DNA from: Desulfocarbo indianensis
GTDB taxonomy: Bacteria > Desulfobacterota > Desulfarculia > Desulfarculales > Desulfarculaceae
DNA: 64,000 nucleotides
Reading direction: 5' to 3'
NCBI GenBank assembly: GCA_001184205.1
Contig: LBMP01000002.1
Coordinates: 1-64,000 of the forward strand
The notes beneath the pieces are model-generated. The model was given only the letters and a program-made list of their open reading frames with translations, was not told the origin of the DNA and did no database searches. Below are positions 1 to 9,798 of this stretch, piece by piece. A program made the translations under genes and the position numbers. The number at the start of each line of letters is the position of its first letter. The stretch's first letter is position 1.

Positions 1-1
1 C

Positions 2-439
2 CCCCCGTCGCCCCCCCCGTCGGCCCCGGCCGCCGGGCCGCCCGGCCCCAGAAACATGCCGGCCCCGGAACAGGCGCTCAGGGAACTGGCCCGCTACGTG
101 GGCAAGTCGGGCCAGGCCCAGTTGTCCTCCTATCTGAACCGGGCCCAAGTGCGCAAGGGCGACGGCTGCCTGGCGGTCACCCTGCCGGCCAGCCCCATTG
201 CCCGCGGCTTGTGCACGGCGGAAAACCAGGACAAGCTCTGCGCCCTGATGCGGGAGCTGTGGAGCGACGCCTGCCCCTTGAGCCTGGCCATGGCCGCCGA
301 GGCGCCGGAGCCGGAGCCCGCCTCCCCGGCCGATATGGCGGCGGTGAGCGGCCTGGCCGAGCACCCGGCGGTGCAGGAGGCGGCCGAGATCTTCGAGGCG
401 CAGCTGGTGGCCCTTAACCCCGCCGCGGCCGATGAATAA
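2..439 (+). CDS. dnaX: DNA polymerase III subunit gamma/tau, C-terminal part (5' truncated by window)
   Basis: The frame is open from the first bases of the window to the TAA at 437-439, so this is the 3' end of a longer gene. The first residues are a Pro/Ala-rich linker typical of the tau region. The rest (about 125 residues, with ARYVGKSGQAQLSSYLNRA and a later SPIARGLCTAENQDKL stretch) resembles the C-terminal domain of DnaX, which contacts the alpha subunit of the replicase. The ATPase part lies outside the window. The identification rests mainly on synteny: dnaX-ybaB-recR is a widely conserved order, and ybaB begins 93 bp downstream on the same strand. Confidence 0.75.
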   Translation, partial: PPSPPPSAPAAGPPGPRNMPAPEQALRELARYVGKSGQAQLSSYLNRAQVRKGDGCLAVTLPASPIARGLCTAENQDKLCALMRELWSDACPLSLAMAAEAPEPEPASPADMAAVSGLAEHPAVQEAAEIFEAQLVALNPAAADE

Positions 440-532
440 AACGCGCGCCCCAGTGGGCGGCCTGAACCATAACCCGGAGAACGCGGGCTTTAGCGCCCCG
501 TAATTTTTCCGCAAACCAACGGAGCGATGAAT

Positions 533-856
533 ATGAAGGGCATGGGCAACATGGGCAACCTGATGAAGCAGGCCCAAAAAGTCCAGCAGCAGATGATGAA
601 GATGCAGGAGGAGCTGGCCCAGCGCGAGGTCAACGCCCAGTCCGGCGGCGGCATGGTGGAGGCCGTGGTCAACGGGCGCGGCGAACTCCTTAAATTGAAC
701 CTCTCGCCCGAGGTGGTGGACCCGGACGACCTGGAAATGCTCAGCGACCTTATCGTGGCGGCGGTGAGCGAGGCCCAGCGCCGGGCCCAGGACATGGTGC
801 AGCAGGAGATGGGCAAACTGACCGGCGGCATGGGCCTGCCTCCGGGCATGTTTTAG
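533..856 (+). CDS. ybaB: YbaB/EbfC family nucleoid-associated protein
   Basis: A small (about 107 aa) Met/Gln-rich protein beginning MKGMGNMGNLMKQAQKVQQQ, followed by the family pattern KMQEELAQREV, GGGMVEAVVNGRGELLKLNLSPEVVDPDDLEMLSDLIVAA and a C-terminal Gly/Met tail. YbaB/EbfC proteins are dimeric DNA-binding proteins that coat the nucleoid and are almost always encoded between dnaX and recR, as here. An in-frame ATG also lies at 527, but the GGAG at 521-524 is well spaced only for the ATG at 533. The stop is 11 bp before the recR start, so the two are probably co-transcribed. Confidence 0.95.
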   Translation: MKGMGNMGNLMKQAQKVQQQMMKMQEELAQREVNAQSGGGMVEAVVNGRGELLKLNLSPEVVDPDDLEMLSDLIVAAVSEAQRRAQDMVQQEMGKLTGGMGLPPGMF

Positions 857-867
857 GGGCGGGGCCG

Positions 868-1464
868 GTGTACCCCCGCGCGGTGGAAGCCCTGATCGCC
901 TCCCTGAGCCGCCTGCCCGGCGTGGGGCGCAAGACCGCCGAGAGGCTGGCCCTGCATTTGGTGCGCGCCCCGGCCGAGGAGGCGCGCTCGCTGGTGGCCG
1001 CGCTCACCGCGGTCAGGCAGCAGGTGCGGGCCTGTTCCCTGTGCCGCAACCTGGCCGACCGCGATCCCTGCGCCATCTGCGCCGATCCCGGCCGCGACGA
1101 TTCCCTTTTGTGCGTGGTGGAGTCCTCGGCCGACCTGGCCGCCCTGGAGGCCGCCGGAGCTTACAAGGGGCGCTACTTCGTGCTGGCCGGGGCCCTGGCC
1201 CCCCTGGAGGGGGTGGGACCGGACAACCTGCATTTGGACGAATTGGTCAAGCGGGTGCGGCAGGGCGGGGTGAAAGAGGTGATCATCGCCACCAATCCCA
1301 CCGTGGAGGGCGAGGCCACCGCCGATCTCATCGTCCGCACCCTGGAGCCCAGCCAGGCGCGGCTCACCCGCCTGGGTTACGGCGTGCCGGTGGGCGGCGA
1401 CCTGAAATACATGGACGGCCTCACCCTGGCCCGCTCCCTGGCCTCGCGCCAAAAAGTCGATTGA
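868..1464 (+). CDS. recR: Recombination mediator protein RecR
   Basis: A 198-aa protein of normal RecR length, starting at a GTG preceded by a G-rich Shine-Dalgarno stretch at 855-864. In order it has the helix-hairpin-helix (LPGVGRKTAERLALHL), a four-cysteine zinc finger (CSLCRNL...DPCAIC), and a Toprim domain (LLCVVESSADLAALEAAGAYKGRYFVLAGALAPLEG) ending with the VKEVIIATNPTVEGEATA and GVPVGGDLKYMDGLTLARSL motifs. RecR works with RecF/RecO to load RecA on gapped DNA. It is the last gene of the dnaX-ybaB-recR group and converges on argJ. Confidence 0.97.
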   Translation: MYPRAVEALIASLSRLPGVGRKTAERLALHLVRAPAEEARSLVAALTAVRQQVRACSLCRNLADRDPCAICADPGRDDSLLCVVESSADLAALEAAGAYKGRYFVLAGALAPLEGVGPDNLHLDELVKRVRQGGVKEVIIATNPTVEGEATADLIVRTLEPSQARLTRLGYGVPVGGDLKYMDGLTLARSLASRQKVD

Positions 1465-1621
1465 GGGGCCGCTTAAAGAACGAGCCCCATATTCAAAGGT
1501 CGCATTCTGTCAGCCGGACCGGCACAGCCAGTCGGCCGCCGCCAAAGCGACCGGCCAGCCAAGGAGGCAGGTGTAGTTGTAACTACGGCGACGACTTGGC
1601 GCGGCCGGCAACGCAGACAGC

Positions 1622-1646
1622 GGGCGTCTGGCGCGGCCAGACGCCC
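1622..1646. terminator. Perfect 11-bp hairpin between convergent recR and argJ
   Basis: Arms GGGCGTCTGGC (1622-1632) and GCCAGACGCCC (1636-1646) are exact reverse complements around a 3-nt loop. The hairpin sits between the two convergent stop codons, so it could end transcription from either side. No T-tract follows on either strand, so it is not a classic intrinsic terminator. A smaller palindrome (GTAGTT/AACTAC, 1573-1586) lies just upstream. Confidence 0.5.
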
Positions 1647-1667
1647 AACCCCCACGAAATATGCCCG

Positions 1668-2918
1668 CTAGCTGCGGTAATCGGCGTTGATCTCGATGTA
1701 CTTGTGGTCCAAATCCGAGGTGAGCGCCCAGAACTGCCCCTGGCCCAAGCCCAGGTCCAGGCGTATCTGGTAGCGTTCCCGCTGCATGACCCGGGCGGCG
1801 GCTTCCTCGGCTCGGGCGTCGGTGTAAACGCCGCCCTCGGCGATCAGGGCGTCGCCGATCCACAAACGGCATTTCTCCTCGGCGAATCCCAGCCCTTGCC
1901 GGGCCGCCTCCGCGCCCGCCGTGGAGAGCAGCCGGCCCCAGTTGGGGTCCCGCCCGGCAAAGGCGGTTTTGCACAGCGGCGAATGGGCGATGGCAAAGGC
2001 GGTGTGCCGGGCGGCCTCGTCGCTCTCCGCGCCGGTCACCACCACCCGGATGAGATGCCCCGCGCCCTCGCCGTCGGCCACCAGCATGGCCGCCAGCTCC
2101 TGACAGACCTTGGTCACCGCCGCGGCCAGCACGGCCAGCTCGGGCTCGTTGTCATTCAGCTCCCGGTTGCCCGCCTTGCCGCTGGCCCACAAAAGCAGGG
2201 TGTCGTTGGTGGAGGTGTCGCCATCCACCGAGGCCCGGTGGAAGCTCAGCTCCGCCGCGATCCCCAGCGCCTTGGCCAGCGCCTCCGGGCTGGCGGCGGC
2301 GTCGGTGAGCACGAAGGCCAGCATGGTGGCCATGTCGGGCCGGATCATGCCCGCTCCCTTGGCCAGACCCGCCACCCGCACCGGCTTGCCCTGGATGGTC
2401 ACCGAGACCTCTGACATTTTCTTGAAGGCGTCGGTGGTCATGATGGCGCCCTCGGCCAGGGGCAGGCCCTCCGGGGAGAGGCCGGCGGCCAGGCCGGGCA
2501 GGGCGGCCTCTATTTTGGCGGCCGGCAGGAGCTGGCCGATCACGCCGGTGGAGCAGGGGAATATCTCCTCCTCGGAGCAGCCCAGGGCCGCGGCCGCTGC
2601 CCGGCAGGCGGCCCGGCAGGCCTCCAGGCCTTTTTCGCCGGTGGCCGCGTTGGCGCAGCCGCTGTTGGCCAGCACCGCGCGCAGGCGCCCGCCGGAAACG
2701 TGGCGGCGCGCCACCTGCACCGGCGCGGCGGCCAGGCGGTTTCTGGTGAACAGCGCCGCCGCGGGATAGGCCTCCTCGCCGGCGATGAGGGCCACATCGA
2801 CGCGGCCGTCCTTTCTGACGCCCGCCGCCGCGGCCCCGGCCGTGAAGCCGGCCACCGGCGCGGTCACAATCCTGTCTTGCTTGAGGGGAGCATCGCCCAA
2901 CTCTGGCAGGTCTGGCAT
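1668..2918 (-). CDS. argJ: Bifunctional glutamate N-acetyltransferase / amino-acid acetyltransferase
   Basis: About 416 aa, the usual ArgJ length. ArgJ transfers acetyl from N-acetylornithine to glutamate in the cyclic arginine pathway. Family marks are GFTAGAAAAGVRKDGRVDVALI near the N-terminus, TRNRLAAAPV, LANSGCANAATGEKG, the STGVIG motif, and the autocleavage site KGAGMIRPDMATML, whose Thr becomes the N-terminal nucleophile of the beta chain. SVDGDTSTNDT and GRDPNWGRLL follow. The frame extends to an ATG at 2948, but the ATG at 2918 has a GGAG seven bases upstream and is preferred. It is a single gene on the - strand downstream of secA, and the secA terminator at 3021-3046 separates the two. 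Confidence 0.96.
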   Translation of the reverse strand: MPDLPELGDAPLKQDRIVTAPVAGFTAGAAAAGVRKDGRVDVALIAGEEAYPAAALFTRNRLAAAPVQVARRHVSGGRLRAVLANSGCANAATGEKGLEACRAACRAAAAALGCSEEEIFPCSTGVIGQLLPAAKIEAALPGLAAGLSPEGLPLAEGAIMTTDAFKKMSEVSVTIQGKPVRVAGLAKGAGMIRPDMATMLAFVLTDAAASPEALAKALGIAAELSFHRASVDGDTSTNDTLLLWASGKAGNRELNDNEPELAVLAAAVTKVCQELAAMLVADGEGAGHLIRVVVTGAESDEAARHTAFAIAHSPLCKTAFAGRDPNWGRLLSTAGAEAARQGLGFAEEKCRLWIGDALIAEGGVYTDARAEEAAARVMQRERYQIRLDLGLGQGQFWALTSDLDHKYIEINADYRS

Positions 2919-3020
2919 GGAGCCGCTCCAAGGGAAAAGGTTAACCATGCGCCACGAGGCTCGCGGTAGCTATCTGCCCGGCCTCGGCATGGCATAGCCG
3001 ATTTAGGCGCCGCGGCGCAA

Positions 3021-3046
3021 TTAAAAAAGGGCCCGGCAGGGCCCTT
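3021..3046 (-). terminator. Rho-independent terminator of secA
   Basis: Read on the - strand, AAGGGCCC-TGCC-GGGCCCTT forms an 8-bp GC-rich stem with a 4-nt loop followed directly by a T6 run (complement of A 3023-3028). It lies 24 bp past the secA stop codon. Confidence 0.85.
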
Positions 3047-3069
3047 GGCTTTCAGCTAAAGGGCTGCCT

Positions 3070-5688
<2,619 letters not shown>

Positions 5689-5778
5689 GGCTAAGGATTA
5701 TCCCCCATCGGGCTGGAAATGCAAGCCGGAGCAGCCGCCAGGGCCCCTTGCCGGGGGCGGGCCCGCGGTTGCGTAATG

Positions 5779-5808
5779 AATATATCCGCTTTGGCGCGGC
5801 GGGGGCAA
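5779..5808 (-). promoter_or_regulatory. Possible sigma-70 promoter for secA
   Basis: On the - strand TTGCCC (complement of 5803-5808) and TATATT (complement of 5779-5784) are separated by 18 bp, about 95 nt before the secA ATG. The hexamers match consensus at 4/6 and 5/6, in an otherwise GC-rich gap. There is no other support. Confidence 0.35.
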
Positions 5809-5936
5809 GGCCTGGCACAAGCTTGTAACCACAGGCGGTTGGCCCGGCCTGGCGCGATGGAGACGCCAAGAGAAGGTGACCGCGCGGTCATGACCGCCCA
5901 GGGCGGGCGGCGCGGCCTTGATTGGTTTCATTCAGC

Positions 5937-5956
5937 GGGCGGAGGCTTTTCCGCCC
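5937..5956 (-). terminator. GC hairpin after the secreted-protein gene
   Basis: GGGCGGA (5937-5943) pairs with TCCGCCC (5950-5956) just past the stop codon of the - strand gene ending at 5979. It lacks a clear T-run, so it is only a weak terminator candidate. The rest of the 290-bp gap 5689-5978 holds the putative secA promoter and no gene that I can support. Confidence 0.3.
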
Positions 5957-5978
5957 CCGCCCCCGCCCGCGGCAGGAC

Positions 5979-6848
5979 TTACCAGTTGAACAGTTTCTTC
6001 ATGGTGTCCAGGCCTTCCTTCACCGGGTCGGCTTCCTGGCTCTGGGCCGGCTGCTCCCCGCCTTGCGCGGCGCCGGCGGGAGCGCCCTGAGCGGGCGGCG
6101 CGGCCATGCCGCCGCCCTTGCCGAAATCAGGGTCTTTCAGCATCTCCATGACCTGCTTGGCCACTTTGCGCTGTTCCTGGTCGGCGTTCTCGTTATAAAC
6201 CACCTTGATGCCCGGCGGCGGCTGGAGCTTTTCGCCGGGCACCGGAACCCCCACCTCCACCTTGGTGGCCACGGTGTCCATCTTGATGCCCATGAGGCTG
6301 CCCTCCTGCTTGAGCAGGACGCCCTTGTCCTTCCATACATAGGAGGTGAGGCCCATCACGGAGGTTATCTGCACCGGCTTGCCCATGAACTGGCCTTCCC
6401 GGATTTGGGGCTGGCCGCCCTGGGCCATGCCCAGCATGGACTGGCCCATCTTCTCGGCGTTTTTCTTCACCCTGGCCTTTTCGGCCGGGTTCAGCTTTTC
6501 ATATTCCTCGGCCATGTAGGCCATCTGGTTGCCGGTTTTCATGCCCTCCTTCTTGACCAAATCCACCACGATCACCTCTTTGGGCCTGGTGATGGTTATG
6601 GTCTTTTCCTGGCCCTGGTTCATGCCCCACACGGTGGTGCTGGTGTCTTTGTATTCCGCGGTGTCCTGGCCCTTGTAATAGAGGGTGGATTGTCCCGTTT
6701 CGCTGCCTTGATGCTTGTAATGCACAATGGCCGACTTGAAAGGAGCCTTGGGCCTGAAAGGATTCTCGTCGGCGAGGGCGGCGCCGCTGCAAAGGCCCAG
6801 CGCGGCCAGGGCCGCCAACGCGAAACATATCTTCCGCCAAATCATCAT
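5979..6848 (-). CDS. Secreted protein of unknown function (possible periplasmic DUF4412-like)
   Basis: 289 aa with a clear Sec signal peptide (MMIWRKICFALAALAALGLCSGAALA, probable cleavage before DENPF). The mature part has beta-rich segments (IVHYKHQGSETGQSTLYYKGQDTAEYKDTS, KTITITRPKEVIVVDLVKKEGMKTGNQMAYM), a charged helical stretch (residues about 120-150), and a second beta region (VQITSVMGLTSYVWKDKGVLLKQEGSLMGIKMDTVATKVEVGVPVPGEKL). A Gly/Pro/Gln-rich linker leads to the C-terminal DTMKKLFNW. The repeated theme of a tracked modifier and later conversion resembles small periplasmic DUF4412-type proteins, but I do not recognise the family with confidence. GGGAG lies 9 bases before the first ATG. 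It is a single gene, between secA and the patatin gene. Confidence 0.75.
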   Translation of the reverse strand: MMIWRKICFALAALAALGLCSGAALADENPFRPKAPFKSAIVHYKHQGSETGQSTLYYKGQDTAEYKDTSTTVWGMNQGQEKTITITRPKEVIVVDLVKKEGMKTGNQMAYMAEEYEKLNPAEKARVKKNAEKMGQSMLGMAQGGQPQIREGQFMGKPVQITSVMGLTSYVWKDKGVLLKQEGSLMGIKMDTVATKVEVGVPVPGEKLQPPPGIKVVYNENADQEQRKVAKQVMEMLKDPDFGKGGGMAAPPAQGAPAGAAQGGEQPAQSQEADPVKEGLDTMKKLFNW

Positions 6849-7020
6849 AATTACTGTCTCCCGCCTGTTAACCTGATCATCTCAAATCGGTTCCCAGCCC
6901 CCTTTGGGGAGGAACCCTCTTGCCTGCTTTTCGCGGCCCACCTTAGCGTTTGCCGGCGGAAATTACAACTTGCCCGGACCGAAAAAGAGGGGGATGGCGT
7001 CGGGAATTAATGGGGAATCG

Positions 7021-7896
7021 CTACTTTTGCAGGGCTTGGGGGCCTTCACGTAAGAGAAGCTCGGCGTCGCGCCGCCCCAGGTCAAAGGCCTCCTGAAAAG
7101 CCTGGGGGCTGGTGTAATCCCACTTGCCGGCGGGAACCGGGCGGGAGGGTTGCAGGTATACCTTGTCCTGGTGGCCTTTGAGCTTATCCGCCGGATAGCG
7201 CCGGCTGAGCAGCACCAGGGCCGGAAATTCGTCGGGCCCCAGCGCCGCCACGGGAACGTTATCGATGAGCCCGCCGTCCAGCACCGGCCTGCCGTCGCGG
7301 TACATGGCTGGCACTATGGGCGGGGTGCAGGAGGAGGCCAGGATCAGGTCGGCCAAATCCTCCGGGGTGCGGCAATGGTTCACCGAAACCACCTCCGGCC
7401 GGAAACCGGCCTTCATGGCCCATAGGGGGTGCAGGGGGTGCACCAGGTGCTTTTCCAGGGTGTAGCAGAAAAAACCCAGCAACACCCCCATCATGGGTTT
7501 GGCCCAGGCCGGCGGCCGGGCCAGGAGCACCCGCATTTCCGGGCCCTTTTTCAGGAGCGCCAGGGCCTTTTCGTCCAAGTGGTCCAAGAGCAATTGGCGG
7601 TAAATGGCCAAATGGGGAAACACCGGCTTGCCGTTGAACAGGTTTTCCAGGTAGCAATTCTTGGGATTGGCCCCGGTCTTGACCTTCATGTAGGCGATGG
7701 ATTCAAGGGTGCGGCCCGCCAGGGCTATGCCGGCTATGCAGGCCCCCGCGCTCACCGCGGCCACCACTTTGGGCTTGAGCGCCAGGGCCGGCGCGGCCAC
7801 CTCCCAAAAGCCCGCCTGCCACAGGCAACGGTTGCCGCCGCCGGCGAATACCACCGAACGGAACGAGGGCGAGGCGCTGTCTTGGGCATGATTCAT
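7021..7896 (-). CDS. Patatin-like phospholipase family protein
   Basis: About 291 aa from the ATG at 7896 (a TTG at 7905 is also possible). Patatins are Ser/Asp-dyad acyl hydrolases acting on lipids. Visible are the oxyanion loop FAGGGNRCLWQAGFW, the nucleophile elbow AAVSAGACIAG, a hydrophobic middle region with MMGVLLGFFCYTLE, and the catalytic-Asp block RPVLDGGLIDNVPVAAL. The elbow reads A-V-S-A-G rather than the usual G-x-S-x-G, and the Asp is in the expected D-G-G. There is no signal peptide, so it is probably cytoplasmic or membrane-associated. It starts 12 bp after the stop of the upstream secreted-protein gene on the same strand, so the two may be one operon. Confidence 0.85.
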   Translation of the reverse strand: MNHAQDSASPSFRSVVFAGGGNRCLWQAGFWEVAAPALALKPKVVAAVSAGACIAGIALAGRTLESIAYMKVKTGANPKNCYLENLFNGKPVFPHLAIYRQLLLDHLDEKALALLKKGPEMRVLLARPPAWAKPMMGVLLGFFCYTLEKHLVHPLHPLWAMKAGFRPEVVSVNHCRTPEDLADLILASSCTPPIVPAMYRDGRPVLDGGLIDNVPVAALGPDEFPALVLLSRRYPADKLKGHQDKVYLQPSRPVPAGKWDYTSPQAFQEAFDLGRRDAELLLREGPQALQK

Positions 7897-7908
7897 GGCT
7901 GGCAAAGC

Positions 7909-8715
7909 CTATAGTATGGGTTCGGCGAAGCCCAGGCGCCATTGCACGCCGTGCAGTTCCAGGCTGGTCCAATGATTGCGCCGGGGCAGGGCGTCCTCGG
8001 GTTGCTTGCCCAGGAAATGGCGGCCGTCCAGGCTGCCCTGGGGCTCAGCCAGGATGCGGTCCACCGCCTGGCGCACCTCGGGCAGTTCCTTGTACAGGCC
8101 GGTTTTTTTCAGATTGAGGCCGATCTCCTCCAGCCGGTTGCTGAAGAGCACGGTGCCGTCCAGTTGCAACAGGTAGAACCTTAAGCCCTGGGCCGCGGTG
8201 ATGCCGTCCAGCACCTGCTTGGCCAGGGGGGCGGGATGGACGGTGGCGCTCACGGCCCCGCGGAAGTCCTGCTTGGGACCCCATATGGGACGCTCTATAT
8301 CCACCGCCCAATAGCCTTCCACGGTCTGGAAAAGCTGGCTGGCGACCGGCTGATGCTTGCTCAGCATGCTTTGCACCTGGGGCTGTTGGGATATGTCCGA
8401 ACCCTCGAAGCGGGAGTATTCCCCGGGCTCCACCAGCACCATCACCCCCTGGGGGCTCACGGTGGAGGCCACGATGACCTGGGGCTCCTTGGTGCGCAGC
8501 CAGCGCAGCACCCTGGCCGTCCGGGAGCTGTCCAGCTGGGCGGCGGACAACTGGCCGCAGGCTTCCTTCATCCGGTCGTCCAGGCTGGTTAAGATCGCCT
8601 GCATCTGGCTTTGGGCCGCCTGCAGCACCAGGGGCTGCTTTTCGGCGGCCGAGACCGGGGCGGATAAAACCAGACTGAGCAGCAGAACCACCAGCGCCGG
8701 CCTGGTCAAGGACAT
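7909..8715 (-). CDS. Secreted protein with a stand-alone Cache-like sensory domain
   Basis: About 268 aa from the ATG at 8715, preceded by GGAGG at a 6-base spacing (a TTG six bases earlier is less likely). The N-terminus is a signal peptide (SLTRPALVVLLLSLVLSAPVSA). The mature protein starts with a helix (LQAAQSQMQAILTSLDDRMKEACGQL) and continues as alternating strands with LRTKEPQVIVASTVSPQGVMVLVEP, YWAVDIERPIWGPKQDFRGAVSATVHPAPLAKQVLDGI and GLRFYLLQLDGTVLFSN. That layout resembles the periplasmic PDC/Cache domains of chemoreceptors and kinases, here without any signalling domain. It is upstream of and close to the patatin gene. The ligand is unknown and the assignment is by pattern only. 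Confidence 0.7.
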   Translation of the reverse strand: MSLTRPALVVLLLSLVLSAPVSAAEKQPLVLQAAQSQMQAILTSLDDRMKEACGQLSAAQLDSSRTARVLRWLRTKEPQVIVASTVSPQGVMVLVEPGEYSRFEGSDISQQPQVQSMLSKHQPVASQLFQTVEGYWAVDIERPIWGPKQDFRGAVSATVHPAPLAKQVLDGITAAQGLRFYLLQLDGTVLFSNRLEEIGLNLKKTGLYKELPEVRQAVDRILAEPQGSLDGRHFLGKQPEDALPRRNHWTSLELHGVQWRLGFAEPIL

Positions 8716-8813
8716 GGTCAACCTCCGGACTTGGGGCGACGCGCGGTGGGATGCGACCGTGCGCCGCCGGGTTGCTAAAAAAAGTTAACAGACCGGCAGC
8801 GGGTAAACAATAG

Positions 8814-9668
8814 CTAACCCAACTCAAAGGAAGTGATGCCGTAGACGCAGGCTTCCCGCCAGGGGGGCGTACCGTTCAAGTACATGCGGCCGCACTGGAA
8901 AACCGGCTCCAGGCCGTGGCGCTCGGCCAGGGCCACGGCCTCGGGATTGTTTTGCGGCGCGTCCAGGAAAACCGGCTGGCCGGGCGCCTGGGCCAGGAGC
9001 CCCTGAAAAAGCAGCTCGGCCTCGGCCGGGCCCTCGGCGAACAGGGGCCCTATCTTGTGGCCGTTGCGGCAGGGCCGCAGAACCCCCAAGCCTTCCAACC
9101 GGCCCTCCCGGGCCACGGCCAGGGCCGCGCCGCCTTTTTGATCGACCCAATCCCGCAGAAAAACCTCGCGGGGGGCGGGGAAGCACCTGGCGTCATAGGC
9201 CGCCACCGGTTGCCAGGGCAGATCCCGGACCTTGCTCAAGCCTTGCGGCGTTTCACCGCCGCCCAGGGCCTGATAGCGCAGGCTGTTGAAGGCCAGTTTG
9301 AAACCCCAGCGCTGGTAGGTCTCCTGCTGCTCCACCACCCCGTCCTGGCCGGCCACCCGGCCGCCCTGGCGCGCTATGGCCGCCTGGGCCAGCTTGCGGC
9401 CCAGGCCATGGCCCCTCATATCCGGCCGCACCAGGAAGAAACCCAAAAAGCCGAAGGAGGGGCCGTATTGCACGGAGGAAACAAAGCCCGCCACCTGACC
9501 GTCCAGCTCGCCGCACAGAAAGCCCTGGGGATCGGTTTTCAGGAAGATGCCCGCGTCGTTGAGGCCGGGATTCCAGCCCTCCCTGGCGGCCCAGTCCACC
9601 ATGGTTTCCATCCCGGCCGGGGTGACGGGCCGGATGTGGAGTCGGTCTGCGAGCTTGCCGGAAGTCAT
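8814..9668 (-). CDS. GNAT family N-acetyltransferase (two GNAT-like domains)
   Basis: About 284 aa. The frame stays open upstream to 9764, but the ATG at 9668 has a perfect AAGGAG seven bases before it and is the likely start. The N-terminal GNAT domain (IRPVTPAGMETMVDWAAREGWNPGLNDA...) carries the acetyl-CoA loop in LGFFLVRPDMRGHGLGRKLAQAAI. The C-terminal half (VAAYDARCFPAPREVFLRDWVDQ...LAERHGLEPVFQCGRMYLNG) matches the second, Acetyltransf_18-like domain of YitH-type enzymes. The substrate is unknown. It is divergent from the SDR gene at 9799, and the two share an AT-rich 130-bp spacer. Confidence 0.9.
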   Translation of the reverse strand: MTSGKLADRLHIRPVTPAGMETMVDWAAREGWNPGLNDAGIFLKTDPQGFLCGELDGQVAGFVSSVQYGPSFGFLGFFLVRPDMRGHGLGRKLAQAAIARQGGRVAGQDGVVEQQETYQRWGFKLAFNSLRYQALGGGETPQGLSKVRDLPWQPVAAYDARCFPAPREVFLRDWVDQKGGAALAVAREGRLEGLGVLRPCRNGHKIGPLFAEGPAEAELLFQGLLAQAPGQPVFLDAPQNNPEAVALAERHGLEPVFQCGRMYLNGTPPWREACVYGITSFELG

Positions 9669-9764
9669 GGTTTTTCTCCTTGGCCGCCTTTGGATTGGGG
9701 GCCGGTCTCGGGGGGCGGCCTTGGGGGCGGACATCTGGCCCGGGGAGCTTAACTGTGTGTACAA

Positions 9765-9776
9765 TAATATATATTA
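9765..9776. promoter_or_regulatory. AT palindrome in the divergent promoter region
   Basis: TAATATATATTA is a perfect 12-bp palindrome in the 9669-9798 spacer between divergent genes, embedded in GTGTACAATAATATATATTACG. In this GC-rich genome such an AT island most likely holds the -10 element of the SDR gene (TATATT), with TTAACT 15 bp upstream as a weak -35. Confidence 0.35.
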
Positions 9777-9798
9777 CGAACCAAGGCCAGGAGAGATC

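Noticed and set aside
1041-2414. 457-codon open frame on the + strand spanning the recR-argJ junction
   Set aside because: Runs across recR, the hairpin and argJ antisense; no coherent protein.
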